The notes under the pieces are model-generated. The model worked only from the letters and a program-made list of their open reading frames with translations. It did not search any database and was not told the DNA's origin. Positions 45,856 to 57,182 of a stretch of DNA of 64,000 bases are shown piece after piece. Position 1 is the stretch's first letter; the number at the start of each line of letters is the position of its first letter. The DNA is from Juglans regia. Taxonomy: Eukaryota; Streptophyta; Magnoliopsida; Fagales; Juglandaceae. The translations under genes were made by a program, and so were the position numbers. The DNA lies in assembly GCF_001411555.2 (NCBI RefSeq), contig NC_049914.1, positions 13,532,798-13,596,797 of the forward strand, in the 5' to 3' direction.

Positions 45856-47700
45856 GAAATATATATAGTGTAATTTATTAAATAACATCTTAACAAGCAC
45901 TTGGTATCCCTGTTCTTGATCATTAGTATTTTTTTTAGGACTACATGCACTCAAACCAGTAAAAATAACTCATTCTAGCACACAAGATGTATATGAAGTC
46001 TGTTGTGGGTAAATGAGGCATTTTCTATCTACATTTGGGCAGCAAAGTTTGCCCAAGAGGATTAAAGAAAAAAGGCCCTAGCTAGCACAAATCCAATTTC
46101 AAGAGCACAGAAAAATGAGAATATGTTCAGTCTATCAAGACAACATTTATCAGTTCATGAGAATTGGAAACTTGCTCAAAAAAGAACCAAATTCGTACAG
46201 GGTCATGCTTGGGGATCATAGCAATAGGAAAAATTTCCTCAAGCCTTGTCACTTATCCTTAAAAATGATAAAACTTATGAACTATAATAAAACTTCATAG
46301 CATTCTGCCATCTCAGGCACCTGGCCTATTGTAAACTTGCCATAACTTCTTCTAAAAAACTCCAAATTGCAAATTCTTTAATGCATCGGAAACAACAGAC
46401 TTAGAATGTTGATGGTACATGGCATGTATATATATAGGCTAATTATTTCGAAATTATCCTAAACTAATTTTGGAATACCCTAAGAAATACATATTGATAT
46501 ATTTTTTAGCTTACCTATATTGATTCTCAATTTTGACAAAGCAATTTGATTGACCTTAGAACCATTTTTTTTTTCAGTACCTTAATGAGGTGTTAAGTAA
46601 GATGATTTTAGATTCTATGGAAGGCATTTTTGTCATGCCCCAATTTTATAGATGACACGTATTTCCTAGCTCTCATTCTAACCCTCCTATATGTCCTCTT
46701 TATTTGCATGCTCCTCTTTAATATCTGTAAAATAAGAAATTTTACAGGTGGAAGGTAAGTCCACGACTCGATAAGTATGATTGATTAAACTGGGTGTAAT
46801 ATATGAGCCTCATTTATTAAATAAAAAATAAGATTAAAATAAAAACGAAAACTAAAATCATAGTATTAAATGTAAATTAATGTACTATGTAGGGAAGCAC
46901 TTCAAAAAATTTATCTACATAGGGAACTTTCCCTTCAAGGATAGCTGTCATTCCCACAAACTCTTCTCTATTTGAAATCTACACTTTCTCAATGTTATTT
47001 GGTATAATTATCCTTCCCATTTACTAAAAATGTTTAGGGTTTACACATTTTACGTATCCTCTGGTATCGTTATCATTTCAAATATAACATAGTAATGGTT
47101 CCATACTAATATAAGACTCATATATCATATCCCACGATTAATTCCATAAAAAGAACGTAGCACATGTTTTTCATATAAATGTAAATGTACCATAAATCAC
47201 ATGAAGTTTCTGAAACCACTATTTTCTTTTAGGCTCAGCCACACTTCAATACTATTTTGTCATGAGATGTCCCAATAAATTATTATGCAATGCAAATAAA
47301 TTTTACTCTAATGTCACTCTCTTGGTGACTGCACCAGGGAATAGTCCCAGAAGAATACAGATTTCCTACTAATTACCGAAACACTAATTGATTAATATCT
47401 GTACATTCTGTTATGAGAACAGGTTCATAGCTCAAAACAAGTAGGACTATAAACTTGAGATTATCTATAATTTAGTAACAACTAATTAGTATAAGATGTA
47501 TTGGCAAAATAGCAATATTTTACTGGGTCATTCAATGTTCGAGCCACGGACATGAGTTCTGTGAAACACAAAATGCAGATATTGAACGCAAAATTCGTGA
47601 AAAGAAACCCTAATTACTGGTACATTTCACAACTGCACAGATAGAAATTAGTCTAGCAACAAAGAACTCCTAATTTTGTAAAGAAACCCGCGGCAAAATC
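45856..47700. other. CACTA interior, no gene recognised
   Basis: AT-rich DNA with only short frames. A 'tgtcatgcccca' word at 46634 resembles an LTR start, but no matching end was found. Confidence 0.45.
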
Positions 47701-48079
47701 GATTCATTACCAAACTCCAACTGAGTTGCAGCCATACCTGTGGTGACAGAAGGACCCATGCTATCCCTCAATTGAATCTCGACCAAGCTCAGTTGGAAGC
47801 AGCTGACCCAAATCCCACAGGTTCAAAGAGACGAAATCGCACGGCTCCTAATCAGCTTCGAGGATACTATCTCGACCGTAGCTTCCGCGGGAGGAAAATG
47901 TGGTAAAGGAGCAAGCTTTGGGTGGTCGGGCGAAAGTGAAGATGAAATCGTTCGGGGGACGTGGGTGAAGATGAAATCTCTCGGAAAGGCAAGCTGGAGA
48001 TGGAATATTGGGGAAGAATAGAGAGAAGTGGAGGGGGAAAGAAATCGGGGGGGAAAAACAAAATATCTTTAGGGGAATG
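47700..48079 (-). other. Possible 5' exons of the CACTA gene
   Basis: GC-richer than its surroundings. The minus strand has a small open frame MAATQLEFG followed by a GT donor near 47710, preceded by an acceptor-like CACAG. It lies where the 5' end of a leftward-reading transposase gene would be. Not proved. Confidence 0.3.
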
Positions 48080-48317
48080 GCGCCACTTACTATATTACGG
48101 CGAAATCGAGCGTTGCAACAGGTTTTTTCATTTGCCGGCGAAATAAATCGCTGTTAAAAAGACTATTTTCGCTGCAACTCGATAAGTAACTTCAATCATC
48201 AGTTTTCGCAACGGAATTCAGCGGCGATTAAAAAATCGCCGCAATAAACACTCTAATGCGGCGTTCTATATTGCAACACTAGAAAAATCGCTGGTAAAAC
48301 CCTTTTTTCTTGTAGTG
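48080..48317. repeat. Right subterminal repeat region of the CACTA element
   Basis: The same gcggcgatt / aatcgccgc / atcgctgg words as at the left end, ending in CTTGTAGTG. Confidence 0.8.
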
Positions 48318-48320
48318 TGT

Positions 48321-51255
48321 GTAGCTGCTTCTAGTTGATTGTTCCTCACACTCACTTGAGAAGATGTGTGGTCTAGATAATATCACATCATGTGTATAAA
48401 ATGAATGCACCTAATAGTGACTTCTATCTATATTTATTCATAAATAAATAACTCTCTTTAATTAGCTAGCTTAAAACAGAAAATAGAAAATCCATCCACC
48501 CTGATCTCGAGAGGTTTGAAAAACGTTTCGACTCATGTGAGGGCTTGGTCTAAAGATCATAAGGGGCTATTTTGTCTCAAAAATTAAAAATTGTCTACAC
48601 TAATAATGTATGAAAGTCTAGCTGTGCAATTTGTTATAAGAAAAAAGTAGTCTTCCCGCTGGAAGCCCAGCTGGGGGCTTCCTCTGGGATTTATTTATTT
48701 ATTTTATGATTAAGAAAATAATTTTTAATGATGTTATAATTTTTTTTTTTTAAAAATATTTAAAAGTATTAAAAAATAAATTTAAAAAACAAGGTAAAAC
48801 AAACACATAAATTACACTAGTGAAAGCTCCCATTGGTGGCCGTAGAGGCACCCTTTGTCATAATACAAGATTATAACTTAACCATTCTATCAAAGAATAG
48901 CAACAAAAAATTAACCATACAAGATTAAAAATTATAATTCTATAAAATATTATAATTTAATTTAACCATTGGTCAACTACTACCATTGGTCAGCTAGGCT
49001 GCCATTGGAGAAAAAACCTAGGCGCCTCCTTCCTTTCCCGCCACCCCCCCTCCCCCCTCTCTCTCTATCTGTCATAAAACATTAAGGGCTCCAAATCTAA
49101 TTTTCACCAAGAAGAAAAATAACACAAGTCGATGATTGAGAAATCTCACCACACCTTCAACTATGGGAGTAGTATTGTATGTATATTAAAACACTGTATA
49201 CAGAAACTGTATAAGCTATATCTATACATGGTAATGGACAAATGTGTATTCTATACAAGGTAAGACATAGCAAATTACAAGGAATAAAATCTGCACTATA
49301 ATCAGTCCTACGACTGTCATTGAGAGGGAGATAAATCAGCCTGCAATTTCTTTGCTACACTCGACATCCATATCAATCATGCCCCTTTCCATATCAACTG
49401 TTTCCATATTAGGAATGTTGTTGATCGAATGGTGAATGTTATCACACCAGAGGGAGTGGAGGCATTGGCTTCCTCCTCCTCCTCCCTCTCCTTCTATCAA
49501 GGTTTATTTTACCTAGTTTTATTTTGCTTTCTTCAAGGCTGAAAAAGATAGATCTACAGCTTTCTAGTAACTCCTGAAACACGCATGACACAAACAAATT
49601 CCCAGGTAAAAAATTGTTCAGAGGAAATTGGTGGTTTTGCAAAAATCATCGTCCATGGTTCTCACGCGTTGCCCACATATATGCGTGGTCCTCATGTATC
49701 ACTCCTTTCGACAGCTTTTCTAGACACACGAGCCAGATCACCGGACTCTCCACCACCAAACCATTCAGATCTGACCTTTGTGGCTAAAAAGATATAAGTG
49801 TGTTGCCTTCACAGGCAATCACAAATTTCGAAATCTACTGGAGTTGGTCTAAATTTTAATTCATCATTTTGCGCATCTATCTTACTACTTTCCTTTTTGG
49901 TTTCCTTATTGTTAATTAAAATAAAAAAGAGTTTATCTCTAAGATGTTTGTCTATAGAGATTGAGTCTTTGTTTAGGTAAATAGTATTGTCTCTTGGATG
50001 TTTGTCTGTAGATAGTATCAGTAATAGTGAAGACCAACCCAGACACAAAAGGAAATAGTAGACTGGTGGAGCTCCATATGCATTATTTTGGTTTATGATA
50101 TTATATTTGATATGAAGACATTTTAGAAATTTATCCGGTCATAGATGTAAGTTTTTCTAATGAATGAATGATGACAAATTTCCTTTAAAAAAAGAATAGC
50201 GACAAAAATGGCAAGGACACAACTAATTGTATAATTTTTGCACAACGTAATAAAATGTTATTTTTTTCAAATAATTTTTCTTATTGCTTTGATTTTGGTG
50301 TGCTTGAATTACAAAAATATTATTTTATTGTTGAATTGTAAAATGATGGTATAATACTAGTGTGATTCATACCGGTTCTCTATTGTATATACATGCACCA
50401 ATGACTCTCTAGCACCTCATCCCTTGAGATGGTACTATTTATAAAACTCCTTCATGGTACTAGAACCAATAGGAAGATAGAGAGGTCGTTTTCGGCTATC
50501 ATCAAGTCTCACACTTCCAGCACTTTTCTTTTCTTTCAAATAGATGACTTTCCCAATCGAACTACTCGGAATAGTATTATAAACTTTGACAACGTTCGTT
50601 TCATGTCCACCAATTTGCTGCTTTGGAATATCCAAATAGAAACAATTTAGAAAGTTCATGATCTAGACCTACTACGTACCTGCCTTATGCCAGCGAGTAA
50701 CCGACCATCCCGACCTCTGCACTTGCCTCTGCAGGGGGCCTCTTTTCGTCCCTATTACCTGGCATCATCTTACCTAAGTGGATAGATTGGGCCACTGGCA
50801 GTCTGGCCACCCGAGACAGAGATCGAGAGAATGACAAAGAGTGAAATAGAGATGGAGACTGAGATCCAAACCATAAATGCCATCATTCTAACCCCAATCC
50901 AGCAAAAAATCGCACTAACCTAATAAAAAATTATAGATCTAAACAAAAACCACAGATCCAACAAACAATTAAAAATCCGAGTCTAAAGACTGTCAAAGCC
51001 TTAAACAATGGTCTTAGCAGACCGGTCATGAAGAATAAAAAAGGAAGAAGGAAGAGATTAAGAAGGAAAGGAGAAGAGGAGGGCAACGATGAAATTTGCC
51101 AAAATAGAGAGAAAGGGAAGAGAGATGAGGTTGAGAAAATGTTAGGTATTGTGGAGAAAAATCTAGGATTTTTTGTTTATCTAGTGAGTGCAAAATGTTG
51201 CAAAACAAATCCATTTAGGGAGTTTTAAACATCCTAAAAGACGATGCGTGTTTTA

Positions 51256-51298
<43 letters not shown>

Positions 51299-51539
51299 AA
51301 TATAAAAAATTATATATATAAGTATGTGAGTGGGCGGATAAGAATGCATACTTGGTCCTCGCCTGCCTACTTGGTGTAGGCGGGCGCGCCCCATCAATTT
51401 CATGAGGGGGTCGAGCAAGCCGGATGCAGGCACCCGCTCAACACCTCTGGTTTCATAAAGACATTTGTGGTCAAACCACATAGAATATGAATAAATAAAG
51501 AAGAGTTAGACCAAGAGCAATGGAAGCCAAGGCCGACTA
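48321..51539. other. Intergenic with simple repeats
   Basis: No gene recognised. Items seen: an A/T-rich stretch with possible MITE ends (48655-48850), a pyrimidine tract (49040-49070), a purine-rich block (51020-51140), and an (AT)n run (51266-51293). GC-richer stretches at 50680-50830 and 51340-51480 have frames without recognisable products. Confidence 0.5.
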
Positions 51540-51547
51540 ATTGGGAG

Positions 51548-52229
51548 TAGGGGCGTAACCAGTCTAGTTAGGTCCAGTTTTAGACATTTTAGAACCGAAC
51601 CAATATAAATTGATTTTGAAAATCTAACAATCGATACAGACTGATTTATCACCCAAACTAAAACTTTCGATTGTTTCGATAACAACTTGGTTTAGTTCGA
51701 TTTACAAGTGTGATTCAGTTTTTGAATTGTACAACTCCAATCTCGATTCAAGGATGGAAAACTATTAATTTGGAAAATTGAAAAATCCAATTTCTACTCC
51801 ACTTTTTTTTTCCCCTAAAAATACAAATACTTCAATTAAAAAATAAAAATTTATATGTTATATGAAATTTTATAAGATTCAGTTTATCTTATATCATATA
51901 ACATCAAATATTTAATTAACATTTATAAGATTAATTTATGTTATATTAAATGTTATATTATTCTTATATTATAAGCTTAATAGATATGAATCATAAGATT
52001 AAAATTTTATGTTATATTAATTAGAAAATAATATATATATAGTATAAGAAATTATAGATATATATATATATATAATATTTTATATATAATATAAAAATTA
52101 AAAAATATATATTTCGGTTCAGTTCGGTCCAAACTGGTTTTCAAAACATAAAAACTAGTTCTGGTTACGAAGTGGACTAAACCAGTTCTTAGTTCAACAT
52201 ATTTTTTTGTTTTATTGTTTTCACCCCTA
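51548..52229. mobile_element. hAT-type MITE, 682 bp
   Basis: The left end taggggcgtaac and the complement of the right end (taggggtgaaaac) are inverted partners. The 8-bp flanks attgggag (51540-51547) and actgggag (52230-52237) match at 7 of 8, as expected for hAT. Subterminal text is rich in 'ggttcagttcggt'/'accgaaccaat' words. Non-coding. Confidence 0.85.
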
Positions 52230-52234
52230 ACTGG

Positions 52235-52890
52235 GAGGTTCTCATAAATGCTTCTTCAGAAAAGAAGCCATGCTCAAAAGAATTTCAAACATCTATTTTT
52301 TGAATCGGCCAACCATTAGAAACATCAATAGAAAGAAATGTGCATATCTCAGTCGGTTTTACAGTCGATTTTATAGTCGGATTGTAGGATTTTGAGTTAT
52401 CTATCATTTATTATTACTAGAAGCCCTTCACGTGATCCGAGCTTTATACCATTCTTTTTCTCCATTTGCCTTTCATTTAATCCGAAATACTCATTTGATC
52501 CAATAATATTGTGGGTGGCATCGGCAAAAACCAAGGTCCAAGTTCCATTCTTCAACAAGGCATTGAAATCCTTGTTCATTGCATCACGCCATTCAGGTGA
52601 CGTGTCCATCAAGGAGTAGCATTTTGGTTTAATAGCAGAGGTCTCAAAGGTTGCATATTAGGCTTTAGGGATTGGGTAGTCGATAGAACCATCATATTAG
52701 TATTTGGATTTGGTGATGTAGTTCCTGGAACGCGTGATCATGGGATGCCAAGGTGGTGGAGGGGCACTTGGGGATGGAAGTAATAAGGGCACATGTGGGG
52801 TGTTGAAAACTGGGGTTAAGGATGATGCTAGAAAGGGTTGTGGGTTTGATGAATGATGGATAATTTTATTGGGCTAAATTAGTTCTAATG
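52235..52890 (-). pseudogene. Ty1/copia pol fragment (linker and RT start)
   Basis: Minus strand. HPMITRSRNYITKSKY, then DYPIPKA, leads to MDTSPEWRDAMNKDFNALLK and NGTWTLV (52397-52620), the standard start of copia reverse transcriptase (RVT_2). Further left, WPIQKIDV.NSFEHGFFSEE fits the DV.NAFLHG.L.EEV.M motif. Stops and a deletion of about 60 residues between these pieces show decay. No LTRs are evident. Confidence 0.8.
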
Positions 52891-53519
52891 TGCAACATTG
52901 GGTGAGCCTACGAATTTATAATTATTAAGGTTGACTTGGAATTATAGTTAGGCTCGTAGGCCCAAAATTTTATTTTTAGCCCGATTAAGGTTTAGCGGGT
53001 GATTTAGATGGTTTTAGTAGTCCAATATTGGGAGAAACTCCTAATAATTCTGGATTACTGAAATACATGAATATTATGGATTTTATTAGTCGAAATCACC
53101 ATTTAAGAGAGTTAAGTCAATTTGTGATTCTTAAAGAGAACCCAAAACTATTTGGATTTTTTTATGTGCTTAGGATCTTTTTTAGACAAAAAGAATTGCA
53201 CTGTTGGATTCGTTAGAAGAGAACACCATGTGTCTGCTGGTGTGCAAGAGAAACCAAGGCCTAAGCTCTACACACCCATACTCTGACTGAAAATACTTCT
53301 CGCTTCCCCTCGTCACCTATGATTTCTTTTCTCACCCAACACGCCTAACCCTCACGTCTCTCCCTCCCTTTTCTGTTTCCCATCCCTGGACTCTCTCTCT
53401 CTCTTTTCTTCTCCACGTGACCTGCCACCACAGATTCCCTCTCTATTTTTCCACTTTCCCTCTCCCAATTCTCTTCCTCCCTCAGATCTCTCTTTCTCTA
53501 CACAGATCACTCTCTCATG
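52891..53519. other. Unassigned, possibly LTR or gene 5' sequence
   Basis: AT-rich to 53220, then pyrimidine-rich (CTCTCTCT at 53393-53405) up to the edge of the Tat element. No product recognised. Confidence 0.35.
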
Positions 53520-54368
53520 CTGACGCTCGCCCTTTAGAATTGGAGCTCTAGAAAGGGGCCCACTATCAACCCGAGCCTCCTACAAGTGCGATTTCTTCCC
53601 ATTGCCCGATGAAGAAGGATCCAAGGGGCGCTTTCGGGTAGTAGTGACCCCGAGGCCAGGCAACATTTACCCTATCATCAGAAGGAACATGATTGAGGGG
53701 AGGCAAAGAAACCCTTAGGCTCTCCTTGAAAAGAAGGGCTTCCGAGAAGACGCTGTTGCGGTTCTTTCTTCAGCCACGGTTCACCTAACCAACTAGGAAC
53801 TCTCATCCACGGCCAGATACGAAAAAGAACTTCGGTGACCAGTCATTCACCTTGTGGTATCGCGATTCCAAATTAACGAGGGCGTGCATCGCCCTGAAGT
53901 TGCAAACATTCCCTTTTTGCCGTAGCACCTTGTGAGTGAGGAGGAGCTCACGACTGGTGAAGTCAGCTTGCTTCGGGTTTGACTCTAGCAAGGCACATCA
54001 CTAGATAATACTATAGCAAATTAGAAGCCTCCAAACATTTGGGTAAAGCTGGGACGGGGCTAGAACGAGTCGATCTGGCAAATCGCGGATGGGATAAGGA
54101 AAAGGAAGCCTTTGGCTACATGAAAACATAGAAGGAAAGAGGGCAACACGGGAAGAGTGGCCCTTGGCATCGATGACACCCTTGTGTGGACTAGGCTCCT
54201 TTAAGATCAATGACTTAGGCACCTGGCAAGTACGGGCCAAAGATGCCAACATTGCAGCTTGGACGTTTGAATGCCAAACATTGCTCAAGAAGGATGGCCC
54301 AGCATCGCCAACCTCTGGTGGATCCCCCCCACCAGAAGCCGTGGGTTGAGTAGATTTCTAAGGGCCAT
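53520..54368 (-). pseudogene. Tat antisense ORF, N-terminal part (PF04195-like)
   Basis: Minus strand from ATG at 54368 (MALRNLLNPRLLVGG). Then LPFPYPIRDLPDRLVLAPSQ, LYPNVWRLLI, and KVNDWSPKFFFVSGRG. These are landmarks of the 'putative gypsy-type transposon' domain (PF04195), an extra ORF carried antisense in Tat-lineage elements. Several frameshifts separate the pieces. Its function is unknown. It runs out at 53520, inside the segment repeated at 62691-62940. Confidence 0.7.
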
Positions 54369-54490
54369 TGACGAAGAAGTAGAATGTAGTAGAGAAAGGA
54401 AAAAGGAGTATAAAAAGGAAGGAGGAGTTAGGAGAAAAAGGATGACAAGAGGATTATGATATGATGAAAGGAAATAAAACCATAAGCTAA

Positions 54491-54504
54491 TCTCATTTAT
54501 ATAG
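54491..54504 (-). promoter_or_regulatory. TATA-like box upstream of the antisense ORF
   Basis: The minus strand reads CTATATAAATGAGA about 130 bp before the ATG at 54368. The spacing fits a promoter dedicated to the antisense ORF. Confidence 0.5.
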
Positions 54505-54759
54505 GGGGAAGACAACGGTTAATCTCCCATGCCCCGTGGCAGAAGGAAGAGGTATGAGACACTTTGAATCCCGAAAACTTCGGAACATGAAGAGATGTGG
54601 AGGCGAAGGGCCGCCTAATGCCCTTAATACTGATGGAATTGAAACGACGCCATAAAATTTATTAGGAAACGTGCCAACAAAAGTGGGAAGGGAAACAGTA
54701 TTGGGATAGCCAAGCGAGGAGGAACCACCCCAAAATTCAGAGCCGTGCACACGTTAGTA

Positions 54760-55510
54760 GAGGGATCCCGGGCTCGATGCCAAGTTAGATTTAAGATTAA
54801 AAATAATTCTCATTGTACGAGTCCGATGAGAATTAACAGGGTAACTGTAAGGATTTTCCCCCCCTCTGTCTTAGCTGGCCTGAGAAAGTCAACTAAGGGA
54901 ACAAGAAGCGAAGGCCTTGCCCAAAACAAGTAGACTCTTAGACCCGGCCCACGAATAGAGTCCCCTAGACGTAAACTCCATAAAGGAGCGTACTGCAGGG
55001 GGATGAGACCCCTTGAACAATGTTCATCCCTTGAGTGCCTGTTCGCTTAATGGGCATAAAGTAAAGGGGACATCCTCTAACATGGAAAATATTAACAGAC
55101 CACCAAGGACACCAGCGAGGTGAGGCAAATCGGGGAACCACGCCGAATTAATGACACTACTACCTGAGCTACACGCCACATTAGTAATGCTATCGTAGAG
55201 CCACGTTTCATTAAATGACTCTGACAAAATGAACAGTACAAAGAACACAAACTCCATGGGGGCAAACACGATCTATCCCCCTAGACTCCTGGTATAAATA
55301 GCAACTCCCAGACATGAGAAACTCTCTCTGATCCCTATACTCTCTGACTTATTTATAAATTTCCAAGAGACTTTATAGAATTTGGCATCGGAGACTCTCC
55401 GGCCCCAAGGCCACCCTTTCCCAGCTAACTTCTTCTCTATTTTTGCAAGGCCAATTCTGAAGACCTGAGTGGGTAGGACCTACCCCAAAGGCATATGCAA
55501 TATGACATTA
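54760..55510 (+). repeat. LTR of the Tat-type element (limits approximate)
   Basis: The right limit is set by the primer-binding-like sequence at 55515. The left limit is uncertain (TGTAAGG at 54846 is one candidate, giving TG...ACA to 55507). A TATAAATA box lies at 55293-55300, followed by a pyrimidine-rich leader, as expected for U3/R. This single LTR is preceded by antisense-ORF sequence (the usual context of a 3' LTR) and followed by PBS and gag (the context of a 5' LTR). Confidence 0.55.
55293..55300 (+). promoter_or_regulatory. TATAAATA box in the Tat LTR
   Basis: A perfect TATAAATA about 215 bp before the primer-binding site, placed to drive the element's genomic RNA. Confidence 0.6.
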
Positions 55511-55514
55511 ATAG

Positions 55515-55534
55515 TGGCGCTGTCTGTGGGATCG
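55515..55534 (+). other. Primer-binding site of the Tat element
   Basis: tggcgctgtctgtgggatcg directly after the LTR matches, with one change, the TGGCGCCGTCTGTGGGA sequence common just inside 5' LTRs of Tat-like elements. The tRNA partner was not determined. Confidence 0.65.
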
Positions 55535-55839
55535 TTATAGATCTTGCATGTACTTCGTATGCTTGTAACAACCCTTTCCGAACATCTCAAAAGAGACACA
55601 GAGGAAGCTATGGAGGCAAGGCTGAAAATATGAAGGAATTGGTAACGAAGCTCACCTAAGAGGTGCAAATGCTTCACAAAGAGAATGAGGTGCTTAGAAA
55701 GCCTCAACGAGGAGAAGACAAGGAGGTGGAGCCCGGCGATAGCGAGCAGATGGGGTCCTAAAACATGGGAGCTGGAGCAAATAGGGAGGAGGAGAGTAAG
55801 CACATGCAAGATAAGCTTTGCAATCTCAAAGGAAAGTAA

Positions 55840-56620
55840 GAAGAGATTGCAAAGAAGGTGGGCACATCATCGTCGGTGACCAACTACTCACGAGCACTGG
55901 TCTACCCTACACGGAGGAGTTGATGGCCATGCCCTTATCACCAAAGTTCAGGGTCCGAACCATGGAGATGTACGATGGATGGAGGGACCCCATTGAGCAC
56001 CTGGAAAACTTCAAGGCTCATATGACGTTGCATGGCTTCCTGGGAGAGGTGGCATGTAGGGCATTCCCACTGATCCTGAAGGGGCTAGCATGAGTATGGT
56101 TCGGGTCTCTAATGCCCGGATCTGTAGACAGTTTTGGCGAGCAAGACTGACTATTTTGGACCTAGTTCATGTCGAGTCGGAGAAGGTGGCACCCAATAGT
56201 GTACCTCCTCACAATTAAGTAAGGAGAGGAGGAAAGCCTGAAGACTTAACTATCTCGGTTCAACAAGGAGTACATGACCATCGACAACCAGGATGTGAAG
56301 ATAACCCTGGCGGCGCTTCTTGGAGGGCTTTGGCCATGATCCCAGTTCATGGCCAAGATGACAAGGAGAACTCCCGTGATGCTGTGGGAGTTCATGGATG
56401 AGGCCGACAACTTCATCAATGCCGTGGACACTCTTCGGGCCCTGATGGAGCCAAGAAAGAACGAGCTGGAGTGAGCGGAGAGGAAGGACTCGCGGAGAGG
56501 AAGGAAAGGGCCCCAACTAGGTTTAAGGCCTACGAGAAGCTAAAAAAGAGTTCCCAAGATAAAATAAGGGAGGAAGCTCCGACGAGGGGACTGGGACCTC
56601 GATTCAATTGACCTGCTTTT
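55840..56620 (+). pseudogene. Tat-type Ty3/gypsy gag
   Basis: LPYTEELMAMPLSPKFRVRT, then MEMYDGWRDPIEHLENFKAH and CRAFPLILKGLA (stop at 56092), is the start of the retrotransposon gag domain. After stops and shifts it continues as LSRFNKEYMTIDNQDVKITL and MTRRTPVMLWEFMDEADNFI to about 56470. Gag would form the particle that packages element RNA. Stops make it non-functional. Confidence 0.8.
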
Positions 56621-56659
56621 ACCATCCACGAGGCCAACACCTCTATCGCCCTTGAAAAT

Positions 56660-57182
56660 GATGATCGAGGTATTACCCACCGTTACTGCATATACCACAG
56701 GTCCACCTCACACAACACCGATGACTGCTTCTCCCAACAAGGGAGAACGGAGCATGTAGAGGGGAAGGGGCAACGATATTCCCCCGCTCGGAGACTAGAG
56801 TAGGAAAGAAAGAGAAAGTCGATAGAAAGGAGTGCAAACCGAGTTGACGGCACATAAGGGAAAAAGCCCTCGGCGACGACCACCAGGCAGGGGCACTTTC
56901 TCCTTAAGCCGAAAGGTGGATGCCATGCAGGCTCGGTAGCATGAGGTGTACTCAGTGGAGTACCACCCCTCCAAGCACCCAAAGGGCGAGCCGACCCTGG
57001 TCATCTCCTTTGCGGAGGCTGATGAGGAGGGGGCCTTATACTGCCACGATGATGCACTAGTGGTGACCATGTTGGTCACCAATTTCACCACCTGGAGAAT
57101 CCGCATTGACAACAGGAGCTTTACGGACATCTTCTCCTGGGAGGCCTTCACCAGGATGGGAATAGATGTGCATGGAAACTAA
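56660..57182 (+). pseudogene. Gag C-terminus and degenerate retropepsin
   Basis: YCIYHRSTSHNTDDCF is the Cys/His knuckle-like tail of Tat gag. The frame at 56946-57182 (PTLVISFAEADEEGALYCHD, then DALVVTMLVTNFTTWRIRID, NRSFTDIFSWEAF) is the aspartic protease, where the usual IDNGSSADIL active site has become IDNRSFTDIF. Loss of the Gly and Ser after Asp-Asn implies an inactive enzyme. The coding text ends at 57182. Confidence 0.7.

Larger units (their letters stand above)
35681..48317 (-). mobile_element. CACTA transposon, 12.6 kb, with captured host sequences
   Basis: The left end CACTACAAG begins at 35681 and its complement CTTGTAGTG ends at 48317. The flanks are TGT (35678-35680) and TGT (48318-48320), the 3-bp target duplication expected for CACTA. 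Both ends continue into CCAGCGAT text. The subterminal regions (35681-36440; 48080-48317) are packed with cagcga/tcgctg and gcggcga/tcgccgc words. A transposase exon (40642-40944) lies on the minus strand, but the TNP2 catalytic core was not found, so the element is defective. Cargo: HIPP and PPR pseudogene pieces on the plus strand and unidentified exons on the minus strand. Confidence 0.88.

Noticed and set aside
46631..47760. Possible solo LTR starting tgtcatgcccca
   Set aside because: No matching end with ACA and no flanking duplication were found.
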